64,000 bases of DNA from Streptomyces ficellus (GTDB lineage: Bacteria > Actinomycetota > Actinomycetes > Streptomycetales > Streptomycetaceae): assembly GCF_009739905.1 (NCBI RefSeq), contig NZ_CP034279.1, forward strand, positions 5,084,001-5,148,000, written 5' to 3'. Shown one piece after another: positions 16,730-25,591 of the stretch. How positions within the stretch are numbered: position 1 is the first letter of the stretch; each line of letters opens with the position of its first letter. The notes under the pieces were generated by a model that saw only the letters and a list, made by a program, of their open reading frames with translations, searched no databases and was not told the origin of the DNA. Made by a program: the position numbers and the translations under genes.

Positions 16730-16800
16730 TACCGTGCTACAGGTGACGGGCGCACCATGGGGCGTACCGCACGCGCGCACGCCGACACGGAGGTACGACA

Positions 16801-19245
16801 GTGACAGACACGACCGGCACCCGGCACGAACAAGCCGTCGAGACGGCACTCGGCACGCTCGACCTCGATACCAAGGCCCGTCTCCTGGCCGGCCGGGACA
16901 TGTGGTCGCTGCCCGCCGTCCCGGAAATCGGCCTGAAGTCGCTGGTCATGTCCGACGGCCCGATCGGCGTACGCGGAGTCCGCTGGACCGCCGACGACCC
17001 GTCCGTCGCCCTGCCGTCCCCCACCGCCCTCGCCGCCGCCTGGGACCCCGCCCTCGCCCGCCGCGCCGGCCGGCTCCTCGCCCAGGAGGCCCGCCGCAAG
17101 GGCGTCCACGTCGTCCTCGCCCCCACCGTCAACCTCCACCGCACACCGCTGGGCGGCCGGCACTTTGAGGCGTACAGCGAGGACCCGTACCTCACCGGGG
17201 AGATCGGCACCGGATACGTCCTGGGCGTCCAGGACGGCGGCGTCGGCACCACCGTCAAGCACTTCGTCGCCAACGACGCCGAGACCGACCGCTTCACCGT
17301 CGACAACCGGATCGCCGCCCGGCCGCTGCGCGAGCTCTACCTCGCCCCCTTCGAGGCGATCGTCAAGAACGCCCGCCCCTGGGGGGTCATGACCGCGTAC
17401 AACCAGGTCAACGGCACCACCATGACCGAGCACCACCACCTGGTCAACGAGGTGCTGCGCGGCGAGTGGGGCTTCGACGGCGTCAACGTCTCCGACTGGA
17501 TGGCCGCCCGCGACACCAGGGGCACCATCGAGGGCGGACTCGACATCGCCATGCCCGGGCCCCACACCGTGTACGGCGAGGCGCTCGCCGCCGCCGTCCG
17601 CGCGGGCGAGGTCGACGAGGCGCTCGTCGACGCGGCCGTCCGCAACGTGCTGCGCCTCGCCGCACGCGTCGGCGCCCTGGACGGCACCGAGCCGGCGGTC
17701 ACCGACCCGCCCGCACCCGTCGACGGCGACGCCCTCGCCCGCGAGATCGCCCACCGCTCCTTCGTCCTGCTGCGCAACGAGGGAGCCCTGCCGCTCGCCC
17801 CCGGCCACCGCGTCGCCCTCATCGGCGCGGCCGCCCGCGACGCCCGCATCCTCGGCGGCGGCTCCGCCCAGGTCTTCCCCGCCCACACCGTCTCCCCGCT
17901 CGACGGGCTCACCGCCGCCCTGCCCGCCGGCACGCTCACCCACGCGACCGGCGCCGACCCCAGCGACGAACCCGCACCCGCCGGGCCGGGCTTCGCACTG
18001 CGCGCCGTGTGCCGCGACGCGGCCGGGAACGTCCTCGGCGAGGGGAACCTCCCGGGCGGGCAGGTCCAGTGGATCGGCGACGACCTGCCCGACGGCGTCA
18101 CCCACGAGCGGCTCCACAGCGTCGAGGTCACCGGCACCTTCACCCCGCGCGAGAGCGGCGACCACGCCTTCGGCACCCGGGGCCTGGGCGCCTTCACCCT
18201 CACCGTCGCCGGCGAGACCCTCTACGACGGCGTCCAGGAGATGGGCGACGAGGCCGACCCGTTCGAGGCGTTCTTCGGCTCGCCGACCGAGCGCGGCACG
18301 GTCACCCTCACCGAGGGCGAGCCCGTCGAGGTGTCCCTCCTCCACCCGCTGGACCGGGAGCACGCGGCGCCGCTGCCCGGCGTGATGTTCTCCCTCGTCC
18401 ACCGCGCGCCACGCCGCGACCCCGACCAGCTGATCGCCGAGGCCGCCGAGGCCGCCCGCGCCGCCGACACCGCGATCGTCGTGGTCGCCACCACCGAGCG
18501 CGTCGAGTCCGAGGGCTTCGACCGCACCGACCTGGCACTGCCCGGCCGCCAGGACGACCTGGTGCGCGCCGTCGCCGCCGCCAACCCGAACACCGTCGTC
18601 GTCGTCAACGCCGGCTCACCGGTCGAGATGCCGTGGCGGGACGACGTGGCCGCCGTACTGCTCGGCTGGTTCCCCGGCCAGGAGGGCGGCGCCGCCCTCG
18701 CCGACGTCCTCACGGGCGCCGAGGAACCCGGCGGCCGCCTGCCCACCACCTGGCCCGCCGCCCTCGCCGACGCCCCCGTCACCGACGTCACCCCGGTGAA
18801 CGGCCAACTCCACTACACCGAGGGCGTCCACACCGGTTACCGCGCCTGGGACCGGGCCGGCACCACCCCGGCCTACCCCTTCGGCCACGGCCTCGGCTAC
18901 ACCACCTGGGAGTACGAGGCGCTGGAACTGTCCCCCGAGAGCGCCACCGTCCGCGTCCGCAACACCGGCACCCGCCCCGGCCGCGAGACCGTCCAGCTGT
19001 ACGCCGCGCCCGCCGGCGACGACCCGGTGGACCGCCCCGCGCGCTGGCTGGCCGGCTTCGCGAGCGTCCAGGCCGGGCCGGGCGAGACCGCCGAGGCCGA
19101 GATCCGGCTCCCCCGGCGGGCCTTCGAGATCTGGGACGAGGAGACCGGCGCCTGGACGGCCGTCCCCGGCACGTACGAGATCCGCGCGGGCCGCTCGCTC
19201 ACCGACACCCGGCTGACCGCCCTGCTGACCGTGGGCACGGACTAG
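16801..19245 (+). CDS. GH3 beta-glucosidase with PA14 insert
   Basis: An 814-residue glycoside hydrolase family 3 enzyme without a signal peptide, so intracellular. The (beta/alpha)8 domain (1-290) has KHFVANDAETDR and the nucleophile aspartate in GVNVSDWMAARDT. The second domain includes ATTERVESEGFDRTDLALPG, where the acid/base glutamate is expected. A PA14 domain (about 395-530) lies inside it, and a fibronectin-III-like domain ends the protein. The layout matches BglB/DesR-type glucosidases that hydrolyse beta-glucosides or deglucosylate natural products. It starts at GTG 16801 and is divergent from its presumed TetR regulator. Confidence 0.93.
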   Translation: MTDTTGTRHEQAVETALGTLDLDTKARLLAGRDMWSLPAVPEIGLKSLVMSDGPIGVRGVRWTADDPSVALPSPTALAAAWDPALARRAGRLLAQEARRKGVHVVLAPTVNLHRTPLGGRHFEAYSEDPYLTGEIGTGYVLGVQDGGVGTTVKHFVANDAETDRFTVDNRIAARPLRELYLAPFEAIVKNARPWGVMTAYNQVNGTTMTEHHHLVNEVLRGEWGFDGVNVSDWMAARDTRGTIEGGLDIAMPGPHTVYGEALAAAVRAGEVDEALVDAAVRNVLRLAARVGALDGTEPAVTDPPAPVDGDALAREIAHRSFVLLRNEGALPLAPGHRVALIGAAARDARILGGGSAQVFPAHTVSPLDGLTAALPAGTLTHATGADPSDEPAPAGPGFALRAVCRDAAGNVLGEGNLPGGQVQWIGDDLPDGVTHERLHSVEVTGTFTPRESGDHAFGTRGLGAFTLTVAGETLYDGVQEMGDEADPFEAFFGSPTERGTVTLTEGEPVEVSLLHPLDREHAAPLPGVMFSLVHRAPRRDPDQLIAEAAEAARAADTAIVVVATTERVESEGFDRTDLALPGRQDDLVRAVAAANPNTVVVVNAGSPVEMPWRDDVAAVLLGWFPGQEGGAALADVLTGAEEPGGRLPTTWPAALADAPVTDVTPVNGQLHYTEGVHTGYRAWDRAGTTPAYPFGHGLGYTTWEYEALELSPESATVRVRNTGTRPGRETVQLYAAPAGDDPVDRPARWLAGFASVQAGPGETAEAEIRLPRRAFEIWDEETGAWTAVPGTYEIRAGRSLTDTRLTALLTVGTD

Positions 19246-19254
19246 CGGAACGCC

Positions 19255-20187
19255 CTAGCGGCAACCGAACGCGTACACGGTCTCCGACGCGTACACCTCG
19301 CCCGGCCGCAGCACCGTGCTCGGGAACCGCGGCCGGTTCGGGGAGTCGGGGAACGCCTGGGTCTCCAGGGCGACGCCGTCCGGGTGCTCCGGTGCGTACA
19401 CCTGGAGGCCCGGCTCCGTCGTACGGACCGTCAGCAGCCGCCCCGAGCGCGGCGAGTACAGCTCCGCCGCCGGGCCGTCCCGGTCACCGTCCAGCACGAA
19501 GTTGTGGTCGAGCCCCGTGCCCACCGGGCGCGGGGTCCGGAAGTCGAACCGGGTGCCGGCCACCGACGCGACCTCACCGGTCGGGATCGCGGAACCGTCC
19601 AGCGGAGTGAAGTGCCCGGCCGCGAGCCGCAGCTCGTGCCCGCCGCCCAGGTTCCAGTACGAGTGGTTCGTCAGCGCCACCACCGTCGGCGCGTCCGTCA
19701 CCGCCCGGTACGCGATCCGCAGCGCGCCGTCCGCGTCCAGGGTGTACGTGGCGGAGACCTCCAGCCGCCCCGGGAACCCCTCCTCGCCGTCCGGGCTCAC
19801 CCGCGACAGCCGCACCCCGCCGTCCACCGCCTCCGCGTCCCACACCCGCTTGTCGAACCCGCGCTCCCCGCCGTGCAGGCAGTTCGGACCGCCGTTGCGG
19901 GCCAGCCGGTGCACGCGGCCGTCCAGCGTGAACGCCCCGCCCGCGATCCGGTTCGCGTACCGCCCCACCAGCGCCCCGAAGTACGGGCCGGGATCCGCCT
20001 CGTACCCGCCGGGCGAGCCGTACCCCAGCACCACGTTCGCCACCGCACCGTCCCGGTCGGGCACCTCCACCGACTGCACGATCCCGCCGTACGTCAGCAC
20101 CGCCACCCGCGTGCCGCCCCGCTCCAGCACCCAGCGGTGCACGGCCGTGCCGTCGGCCAGCCGCCCGCACACTCCCACGTCAGCCAT
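19255..20187 (-). CDS. galM: Aldose 1-epimerase (galactose mutarotase)
   Basis: A 310-residue mutarotase that interconverts alpha and beta anomers of aldoses. The family signatures are YFGALVGRYANRIAGG, NCLHGGERGFDKRVWD (catalytic His), VALTNHSYWNLGG (second His) and the catalytic glutamate near LETQAFPDSPNRP. ATG 20187 has GGAGGG eight bases upstream and overlaps the end of the SGNH gene by eight bases; GTG 20196 would sit directly against the ribosome-binding site and is rejected. It is convergent with the GH3 glucosidase at ten bases, fitting sugar catabolism. Confidence 0.93.
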   Translation of the reverse strand: MADVGVCGRLADGTAVHRWVLERGGTRVAVLTYGGIVQSVEVPDRDGAVANVVLGYGSPGGYEADPGPYFGALVGRYANRIAGGAFTLDGRVHRLARNGGPNCLHGGERGFDKRVWDAEAVDGGVRLSRVSPDGEEGFPGRLEVSATYTLDADGALRIAYRAVTDAPTVVALTNHSYWNLGGGHELRLAAGHFTPLDGSAIPTGEVASVAGTRFDFRTPRPVGTGLDHNFVLDGDRDGPAAELYSPRSGRLLTVRTTEPGLQVYAPEHPDGVALETQAFPDSPNRPRFPSTVLRPGEVYASETVYAFGCR

Positions 20188-21088
20188 CCCCGCCACCCTC
20201 CGTGACCTTGGCGTACGCGATGTCCGCGAGCCGCTCCTGGCCGTCCAGCCCCGGATGGAACCAGTCCCACGGGCTCAACTGCTCGCCCGTGAACCGGAAG
20301 TCGAACACCGCCCCGCCGTCGTACCGGCACAACCGGTCCTTCGCGCACACCTCCCGCAGCGCCTCGTTGTACGCCACCACCCGCCGGTACACCTGCTCAC
20401 GCCGCTCCGTCGCCGCCGGGCCCAGGTCGTCGGCGTTCCCCAGCATCGACGCGCACACCCCCAGCTTCCACACCTGCTTGCCGATCGCGCTGCCCCGGCC
20501 GGTCGACCACAACCGCTTCAGGTCCGGCACGCTCGACACGTACACCTGGCTCTTCGGCGACACCTCGCGCAGCTCCCGCATCGCCTCCGTGAGCGAGGCG
20601 CGGAAGTCCGGCACCGGCGTCATCAGGGCGGTGCTGTCACGGCACGCGTCGTTCGCGCCGACCATCACGGTCACCAGCCCGGGCCTCTTCGCCGCCGCCC
20701 GCGCCATCTGCGTCGGCAGCTCCGCCGCCCGCGCCCCGGACCGGGCCAGGTTCCAGCTGCGCGCCGGCAGTGCCGCCGGGCCCAGCAGCCGCCGCGCCAG
20801 GCTGTTCACCCGGGCGTCGCCGCCGGTCGCCCACGACACCTCCGGGCAGTCGACCAGCACCCCGCACGCGTCGAAACCACGGGTGATCGAGTCACCGACG
20901 GCCGCGACCGAGGCGGGGCTCGTGTCCCACTCCGGAGTGGGTTTCGGCGACGGCGAGGGACGCGCCGCCACGCCCGGCCCGCGCTCCGGTTCCGCGTCGC
21001 ACCCGGCCAGCGCCACGCCCGCCACCAGGGCGGTGGCCGCCGCCCAGGCGGCGAGCGTTCGTATACGGCCCCGTCGGCTCGCGGGCAT
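20180..21088 (-). CDS. SGNH/GDSL-hydrolase lipoprotein
   Basis: A 302-residue exported esterase-like protein. Residues 1-25 form a lipoprotein signal with the lipobox VALAGC. A Pro/Ser-rich linker is followed by the SGNH domain: block I VAAVGDSITRGFD (catalytic Ser), block II Gly in NLARSGARA, block III MVGANDACRDS (Asn) and block V SPWDWFHPGLDGQ (Asp/His). Cysteine pairs suggest extracytoplasmic disulfides. It likely cleaves lipid or carbohydrate esters at the membrane surface. ATG 21088 follows AAGGG; an upstream in-frame start lacks a signal sequence. It overlaps galM and so is probably co-transcribed with it. Confidence 0.88.
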   Translation of the reverse strand: MPASRRGRIRTLAAWAAATALVAGVALAGCDAEPERGPGVAARPSPSPKPTPEWDTSPASVAAVGDSITRGFDACGVLVDCPEVSWATGGDARVNSLARRLLGPAALPARSWNLARSGARAAELPTQMARAAAKRPGLVTVMVGANDACRDSTALMTPVPDFRASLTEAMRELREVSPKSQVYVSSVPDLKRLWSTGRGSAIGKQVWKLGVCASMLGNADDLGPAATERREQVYRRVVAYNEALREVCAKDRLCRYDGGAVFDFRFTGEQLSPWDWFHPGLDGQERLADIAYAKVTEGGGDG

Positions 21089-21337
21089 CCGGTAGCCCTT
21101 TCGTCGGCGTCCTGGCGAGTGAAAGCTTGGTGTCAACGTCCCCCGGGCAGACCGTACGTCATCCCAAGCGCCCCGGCGCACGGTAGCTTTTCCCCGTCGA
21201 ACCGTCAGGCGCCTTCGCCGACCGGCTCCGGTAAATTACATCACGTCACATGCTGTCCCTTTTGCGGAGTTTCACTCCCGATGCTGTTTACTGAGGCCGC
21301 TGGGAAAGGCGAACCTCGTCCCACACTGGAGGTCCCG

Positions 21338-21832
21338 GTGACGACACGTGGAGTCCTGTACGTACACTCCGCACCGCGCGCGCTGTGCCCGCACGTCGAA
21401 TGGGCGGTGGCGGGAGTGCTCGGTGCGAGGGTCCAGCTCGACTGGATCCGTCAGCCCGCCGCGCCGGGCACCTGGAGAGCCGAGTTCTCCTGGCAGGGCG
21501 AACCGGGCACCGCCTCCAAGCTCGCGTCCGCGCTGCGCGGCTGGCAGATGCTCCGCTTCGAGGTCACCGCCGAACCCTGCGCCACCGCCGAGGGCGAGCG
21601 CTACAGCGCCACGCCCGAGCTGGGCATCTTCCACGCGGTCACCGGCATGCACGGTGACATCCTGATCCCCGAGGACCGCCTGCGCGCCGCCCTCGTCCGC
21701 TCCGCCCAGGGCGAGACCCAGCTGGAGGCGGAGATCGCCAAGCTCCTGGGCAAGCCCTGGGACGACGAGCTCGAACCCTTCCGCTACGCCGGCGAAGGCG
21801 CCCCGGTCCGCTGGCTCCACCAGGTCGTCTGA
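21338..21832 (+). CDS. DUF3145 protein
   Basis: A 164-residue protein of DUF3145, conserved in Streptomyces and relatives next to the fab genes, with no established function. It begins VTTRGVLYVHSAPRALCPHVEW from GTG 21338 (quoted segment is the family's typical N-terminus) and contains ELGIFHAVTGMHGDILIPED and PWDDELEPFRYAGEGAPVRW. TGGAGG lies five bases upstream. An ATG at 21281 would add 19 residues not typical of the family. It is convergent with fabF across a hairpin. No catalytic motif or membrane segment is visible. Confidence 0.85.
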   Translation: MTTRGVLYVHSAPRALCPHVEWAVAGVLGARVQLDWIRQPAAPGTWRAEFSWQGEPGTASKLASALRGWQMLRFEVTAEPCATAEGERYSATPELGIFHAVTGMHGDILIPEDRLRAALVRSAQGETQLEAEIAKLLGKPWDDELEPFRYAGEGAPVRWLHQVV

Positions 21833-21855
21833 CCCCACGCCCCCCGCACACACCA

Positions 21856-21885
21856 GTGGGCCCACCCCCGTAGGGGCGGGCCCAC
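21856..21885. terminator. Hairpin terminator between DUF3145 and fabF
   Basis: Arms of 13 bases (21856-21868 and 21873-21885) pair with one A-C mismatch around a four-base loop. It serves both convergent genes. Confidence 0.75.
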
Positions 21886-21899
21886 CGTCATGTCGGGCG

Positions 21900-23162
21900 T
21901 CAGACCGTCCGGAACGCCAGCACCACGTTGTGGCCGCCGAAGCCGAACGAATTGTTGATCGCGGCGATCGTGCCCTCGGGGAGGGGGCGCGGGGTGTCGC
22001 GGACGACGTCCGCGTCCACGTCCTCGTCCAGGTCGTCGACGTTGATGGTCGGCGGGGCCGTGCGGTGGTGGAGGGCCAGGACCGTGGCGACGGTCTCGAT
22101 GCCGCCCGCGCCGCCCAGCAGGTGGCCGGTCATGGACTTGGTGGCCGAGATCGCCACGTGGTCCAGCTCCTCGCCGAGCACCTTGCGCAGCGCCTTCACC
22201 TCGGCGACGTCACCCTGCGGGGTGGACGTGGCGTGGGCGTTGAGGTGCACGACCTCGGCCGGCTTCAGGTCGGTGGTGTCCAGCAGGTTCTGCAGGGCGG
22301 CGGCGATACCGCGGCCCGTCGGCTCCGGCTGGGCGATGTGGTGGCTGTCGGCCGACAGGCCCTGGCCGAGCGCCTCGCAGTAGACCTTGGCGCCGCGCGC
22401 GGCGGCGTGCTCGGCGGACTCCAGGATGACGACGCCCGCGCCCTCGCCGAGGACGAAGCCGTCACGGGCCTTGTCGTACGGGCGGGAGGCCTTCTCGGGC
22501 TCGTCGTTGCTCTTGGACATCGCCATCATGTTGGCGAACGCGGCCACCGGCAGCGGGTGGATCGCAGCCTCGGTGCCGCCCGCGACGACCACGTCGGCGC
22601 GGCCGGTGCGGATCATCTCGATGGCGTAGCCGATCGCCTCGGCGCCCGACGCGCACGCCGACACCGGGGTGTGGACGCCCGCCCGGGCGTTCACCTCCAG
22701 GCCGACGTTGGCGGAGGGGCTGTTGGGCATCAGCATCGGCACGGTGTGCGGGGAGACGCGGCGTACGCCCTTCTCCTTCAGCACGTCGTACTGGTCGAGC
22801 AGGGTCGTCACACCACCGATACCGGAGGCGATGACGGCGCCGAGGCGCTCGGGCGCGACGGCCTCGTCCTCGCCCGCCGGGGCGCCGAAGCCCGCGTCCG
22901 CCCACGCCTCGCGGGCCGCGATCACGGCGAACTGCGCCGAGCGGTCCAGCTTGCGGGCGAGCGGTCGGGGCAGGACGTCCGCCGGGTCGACGGCCGCCGG
23001 GGCCGCGATCCGCACGGGCATGTCGGCGAAGCGGTCGCCCTCGAGGGGCTTGACGCCGGAGCGTCCCGCCAGCAGACCCTCCCAGGTGGCGGCGGAGTCG
23101 CCACCCAGCGGTGTGGTTGCGCCGATACCGGTGACGACCACGGTGCGATTGGTCGAGTTCAC
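21900..23162 (-). CDS. fabF: 3-oxoacyl-[ACP] synthase II
   Basis: A 420-residue condensing enzyme that elongates acyl-ACP with malonyl-ACP in type II fatty-acid synthesis. The Cys-His-His triad is present: the nucleophile in TPVSACASGAEAIG, His in NAHATSTPQGD and His in KSMTGHLLGGAGG. The C-terminal NNSFGFGGHNVVL is diagnostic. Start ATG 23162, last gene of the fabD-fabH-acpP-fabF operon and 67 bases after acpP. Expression should follow FasR control at fabD. Confidence 0.97.
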   Translation of the reverse strand: MNSTNRTVVVTGIGATTPLGGDSAATWEGLLAGRSGVKPLEGDRFADMPVRIAAPAAVDPADVLPRPLARKLDRSAQFAVIAAREAWADAGFGAPAGEDEAVAPERLGAVIASGIGGVTTLLDQYDVLKEKGVRRVSPHTVPMLMPNSPSANVGLEVNARAGVHTPVSACASGAEAIGYAIEMIRTGRADVVVAGGTEAAIHPLPVAAFANMMAMSKSNDEPEKASRPYDKARDGFVLGEGAGVVILESAEHAAARGAKVYCEALGQGLSADSHHIAQPEPTGRGIAAALQNLLDTTDLKPAEVVHLNAHATSTPQGDVAEVKALRKVLGEELDHVAISATKSMTGHLLGGAGGIETVATVLALHHRTAPPTINVDDLDEDVDADVVRDTPRPLPEGTIAAINNSFGFGGHNVVLAFRTV

Positions 23163-23229
23163 AGGAATTCTTTCTCCACGTCTATGAGGTATGCGGGGAA
23201 TGCGGCGCCACCGCCGGGTGGCGATCCGA

Positions 23230-23478
23230 TCAGCCCTGGTGCTTCAGGATGTAGTCGGCAGCGTCGCCGACCGTCTTGAGGTTCTTGACGTCCTCGTCCG
23301 GGATCTTGACGTCGAAGCGCTCTTCGGCGGCGACGACGACCTCGACCATGGAGAGCGAGTCGACGTCCAGGTCGTCGGTGAAGGACTTGTCCAGCTGGAC
23401 GTCCTCGACCGGGATGCCGGCGATCTCGTTGACGATGTCGGCGAGACCGGCGACGATCTCTTCCTGAGTGGCGGCCAT
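23230..23478 (-). CDS. acpP: Acyl carrier protein
   Basis: An 82-residue acidic four-helix ACP of primary fatty-acid synthesis. The phosphopantetheine attachment serine is Ser41 in DDLDVDSLSMVEVV. It begins MAATQEEIVAGLADIVNE, with a strong ribosome-binding site (AAGGAG). It sits between fabH and fabF in the fab operon and carries the growing acyl chain for both. Confidence 0.97.
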   Translation of the reverse strand: MAATQEEIVAGLADIVNEIAGIPVEDVQLDKSFTDDLDVDSLSMVEVVVAAEERFDVKIPDEDVKNLKTVGDAADYILKHQG

Positions 23479-23559
23479 GTGGCGCTCCTTCGGTGTGTTT
23501 CTCAGAGGTGTTTCTCAGAGGGTTTCGAGGCGGTCGTCCGGGAAACTCCCCGAACGTGC

Positions 23560-24561
23560 CTAGGGGAGGGTAACGACCGTCGCGGCGTAGACGAGACCCG
23601 CCCCGAAGCCGATGACGAGCGCGGTGTCGCCGCTCCTCGCCTGACCGGTCGCCAGAAGCCGCTCCATCGCGAGCGGAATGGAGGCGGCCGAGGTGTTTCC
23701 GGTCGTCTCCACGTCACGGGCGACCGTCACGTGCTCGGGCAGCTTCAGAGTCTTCACCATCGAGTCGATGATCCGCATGTTCGCCTGGTGCGGGATGAAG
23801 ACGTCCAGGTCGGCGGCGGTGATGCCGGCCGCGTCGAGGGCCTGCTGGGCGACCTTCGCCATCTCGAAGACGGCCCAGCGGAACACCGCCTGGCCCTCCT
23901 GCGTGATGGCGGGGAACTTGTCGACCGTGCCGTCGCGGTAGTCGGTCCAGGCGACGGTCTGCTTGATGGTCTCGGACTTGTCGCCCTCGGAGCCCCACAC
24001 GGTGGGGCCGATCGCCGGCTCCTTCGCGGGGCCGACGACGACGGCGCCCGCGCCGTCACCGAACAGGAAGGCCGTCGCGCGGTCCTCCAGGTCGGTCAGG
24101 TCGCTGAGCCGCTCGACGCCGATGACGAGGACGTACTCGGCGGAACCTTCCACCACCATGCCCTTGGCGAGGGTCAGGCCGTAGCCGAAGCCGGCGCACC
24201 CGGCCGAGATGTCGAACGCGGCCGGCTTGTTCGCGCCGATCTTGTCCGCGATCTCGGTGGCGACGGCGGGCGTCTGCTTGAAGTGCGAGACGGTGGAGAC
24301 GATCACGCCACCGATCTGCGCGGGCGTGATCCCGGCGTCCGCGATGGCCTTGCCGGCCGCCTCGACCGACATCGCGGTCACGGTCTCCTCGGGGGAGGCC
24401 CAGTGGCGGGTGGAGATGCCGGAGCGGGAGCGGATCCACTCGTCGGACGAGTCGATCGTCTCCAGGATCACCTCGTTCGGCACGACCCGGGTGGGGCGGT
24501 AGCCGCCGACACCCATGATCCGCGCGTACGGTGCGCCCTGGCTGGGCTTGATCTTCGCCAT
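23560..24561 (-). CDS. fabH: 3-oxoacyl-[ACP] synthase III
   Basis: A 333-residue initiating condensing enzyme that joins an acyl-CoA starter (branched-chain starters in Streptomyces) to malonyl-ACP. The catalytic residues are visible: Cys in DISAGCAGFGYG, His in FIPHQANMRI and Asn in VETTGNTSAAS. ATG 24561 (MAKIKPSQGAPYARI) follows GGAG by nine bases. It is 17 bases from fabD and 81 bases from acpP. The long open frame continuing upstream is a shadow of fabD. Confidence 0.97.
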   Translation of the reverse strand: MAKIKPSQGAPYARIMGVGGYRPTRVVPNEVILETIDSSDEWIRSRSGISTRHWASPEETVTAMSVEAAGKAIADAGITPAQIGGVIVSTVSHFKQTPAVATEIADKIGANKPAAFDISAGCAGFGYGLTLAKGMVVEGSAEYVLVIGVERLSDLTDLEDRATAFLFGDGAGAVVVGPAKEPAIGPTVWGSEGDKSETIKQTVAWTDYRDGTVDKFPAITQEGQAVFRWAVFEMAKVAQQALDAAGITAADLDVFIPHQANMRIIDSMVKTLKLPEHVTVARDVETTGNTSAASIPLAMERLLATGQARSGDTALVIGFGAGLVYAATVVTLP

Positions 24562-24578
24562 GCTCTTAACGCTCCTTG

Positions 24579-25508
24579 TCAGACGGCGGGCGCCGTGTGC
24601 TCGGCGATGAGCGCACGGGCCGCGTCGAGGTCGTCCGGCGTCTTGAGCGCGACCGTCTTCACGCCCGGCAGGGCGCGCTTGGCGATACCGGTGAGCGTGC
24701 CGCCGGGGCACACCTCGACCAGGGCGGTCACGCCGAGCTGCTGGAACGTTTCCATGCACAGGTCCCAGCGGACCGGGTTGGCGACCTGGCCGACCAGGCG
24801 GGCGACGACGTCGGCACCCGTGGCGACGGTCCGGCCGTCCTTGTTCGAGACGTACGTCACGGCGGGGTCGGCGACCGTGAGGCCGTCGGCGGCCTTCTGG
24901 AGCGTGTCGACGGCGGGCGCCATGTGGTGCGTGTGGAACGCGCCCGCGACCTTGAGCGCCACCACGCGGCGGACGCCCTCGGGCTTGTCCGCCTCCAGGG
25001 CGGCGAGCTGCTCCATGGTGCCGGCGGCGACGATCTGCCCGGCGCCGTTCACGTTCGCCGGGGTCAGGCCCAGCTTCTCCAGGTGCGGGACGGTGATGTC
25101 GGGCTCGCCGCCCAGCAGCGCCGACATGCCGGTCTTCGTGACGGCGGCGGCCTCGGCCATCGCCAGACCGCGGGTGCGGACGAAGCCGAGCGCGGCCGTG
25201 TCGTCGAGGACGCCGGCGAACGCGGCGGCCGTGATCTCGCCGACACTGTGGCCGGCGACGGCGCCGGGGGCCACGTCGCCGAGCGCGGCGGCGGACAGCA
25301 GTCCGGCCGCGACCAGCAGGGGCTGGGCCACCGCCGTGTCGCGGATCGCGTCCGCGTCGGCCTCGGTGCCGTAGTGGACGAGGTCGAGCCCGATGGCCTC
25401 GGACCACGCGGCGACGCGGTCGGCGGCGCCGGGGAGGTCGAGCCAGGGAGTCAGGAAGCCGGGCGTCTGAGCGCCTTGGCCGGGAGCGACGAGTACGAGC
25501 ACCCTCAC
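24579..25508 (-). CDS. fabD: Malonyl-CoA:ACP transacylase
   Basis: A 309-residue malonyl transferase that loads malonyl groups on ACP. The active-site motif is AVAGHSVGEITAA (nucleophilic Ser), with the oxyanion segment VLVAPGQGAQTPGF at the N-terminus and the catalytic His in GAFHTHHMAPA. The start is either GTG 25508 or GTG 25502; the latter gives the VLVLVAPGQ start I recall in other species. It is the first gene of the fab operon, transcribed from the 83-base spacer downstream of fasR. Confidence 0.95.
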   Translation of the reverse strand: MRVLVLVAPGQGAQTPGFLTPWLDLPGAADRVAAWSEAIGLDLVHYGTEADADAIRDTAVAQPLLVAAGLLSAAALGDVAPGAVAGHSVGEITAAAFAGVLDDTAALGFVRTRGLAMAEAAAVTKTGMSALLGGEPDITVPHLEKLGLTPANVNGAGQIVAAGTMEQLAALEADKPEGVRRVVALKVAGAFHTHHMAPAVDTLQKAADGLTVADPAVTYVSNKDGRTVATGADVVARLVGQVANPVRWDLCMETFQQLGVTALVEVCPGGTLTGIAKRALPGVKTVALKTPDDLDAARALIAEHTAPAV

Positions 25509-25570
25509 ACTCTCTCTTGTGGACGGCCCCCGCCGCCCGTGGGGACAGGGACGAAGAACCGTCAGGGGAA

Positions 25571-25587
25571 TTGTGGACGTCTCACAA
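25571..25587. promoter_or_regulatory. Inverted repeat upstream of fabD
   Basis: TTGTG-N7-CACAA lies in the short, relatively AT-rich fasR-fabD spacer. FasR is reported to bind the fabD promoter in S. coelicolor; whether this palindrome is its site is inference from position. Confidence 0.4.
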
Positions 25588-25591
25588 AAGT

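Noticed and set aside
17466..19610. A 714-codon plus-strand frame over the GH3 glucosidase
   Set aside because: Extremely Arg/Pro-rich, typical of an out-of-frame reading; the GH3 frame has full family motifs.
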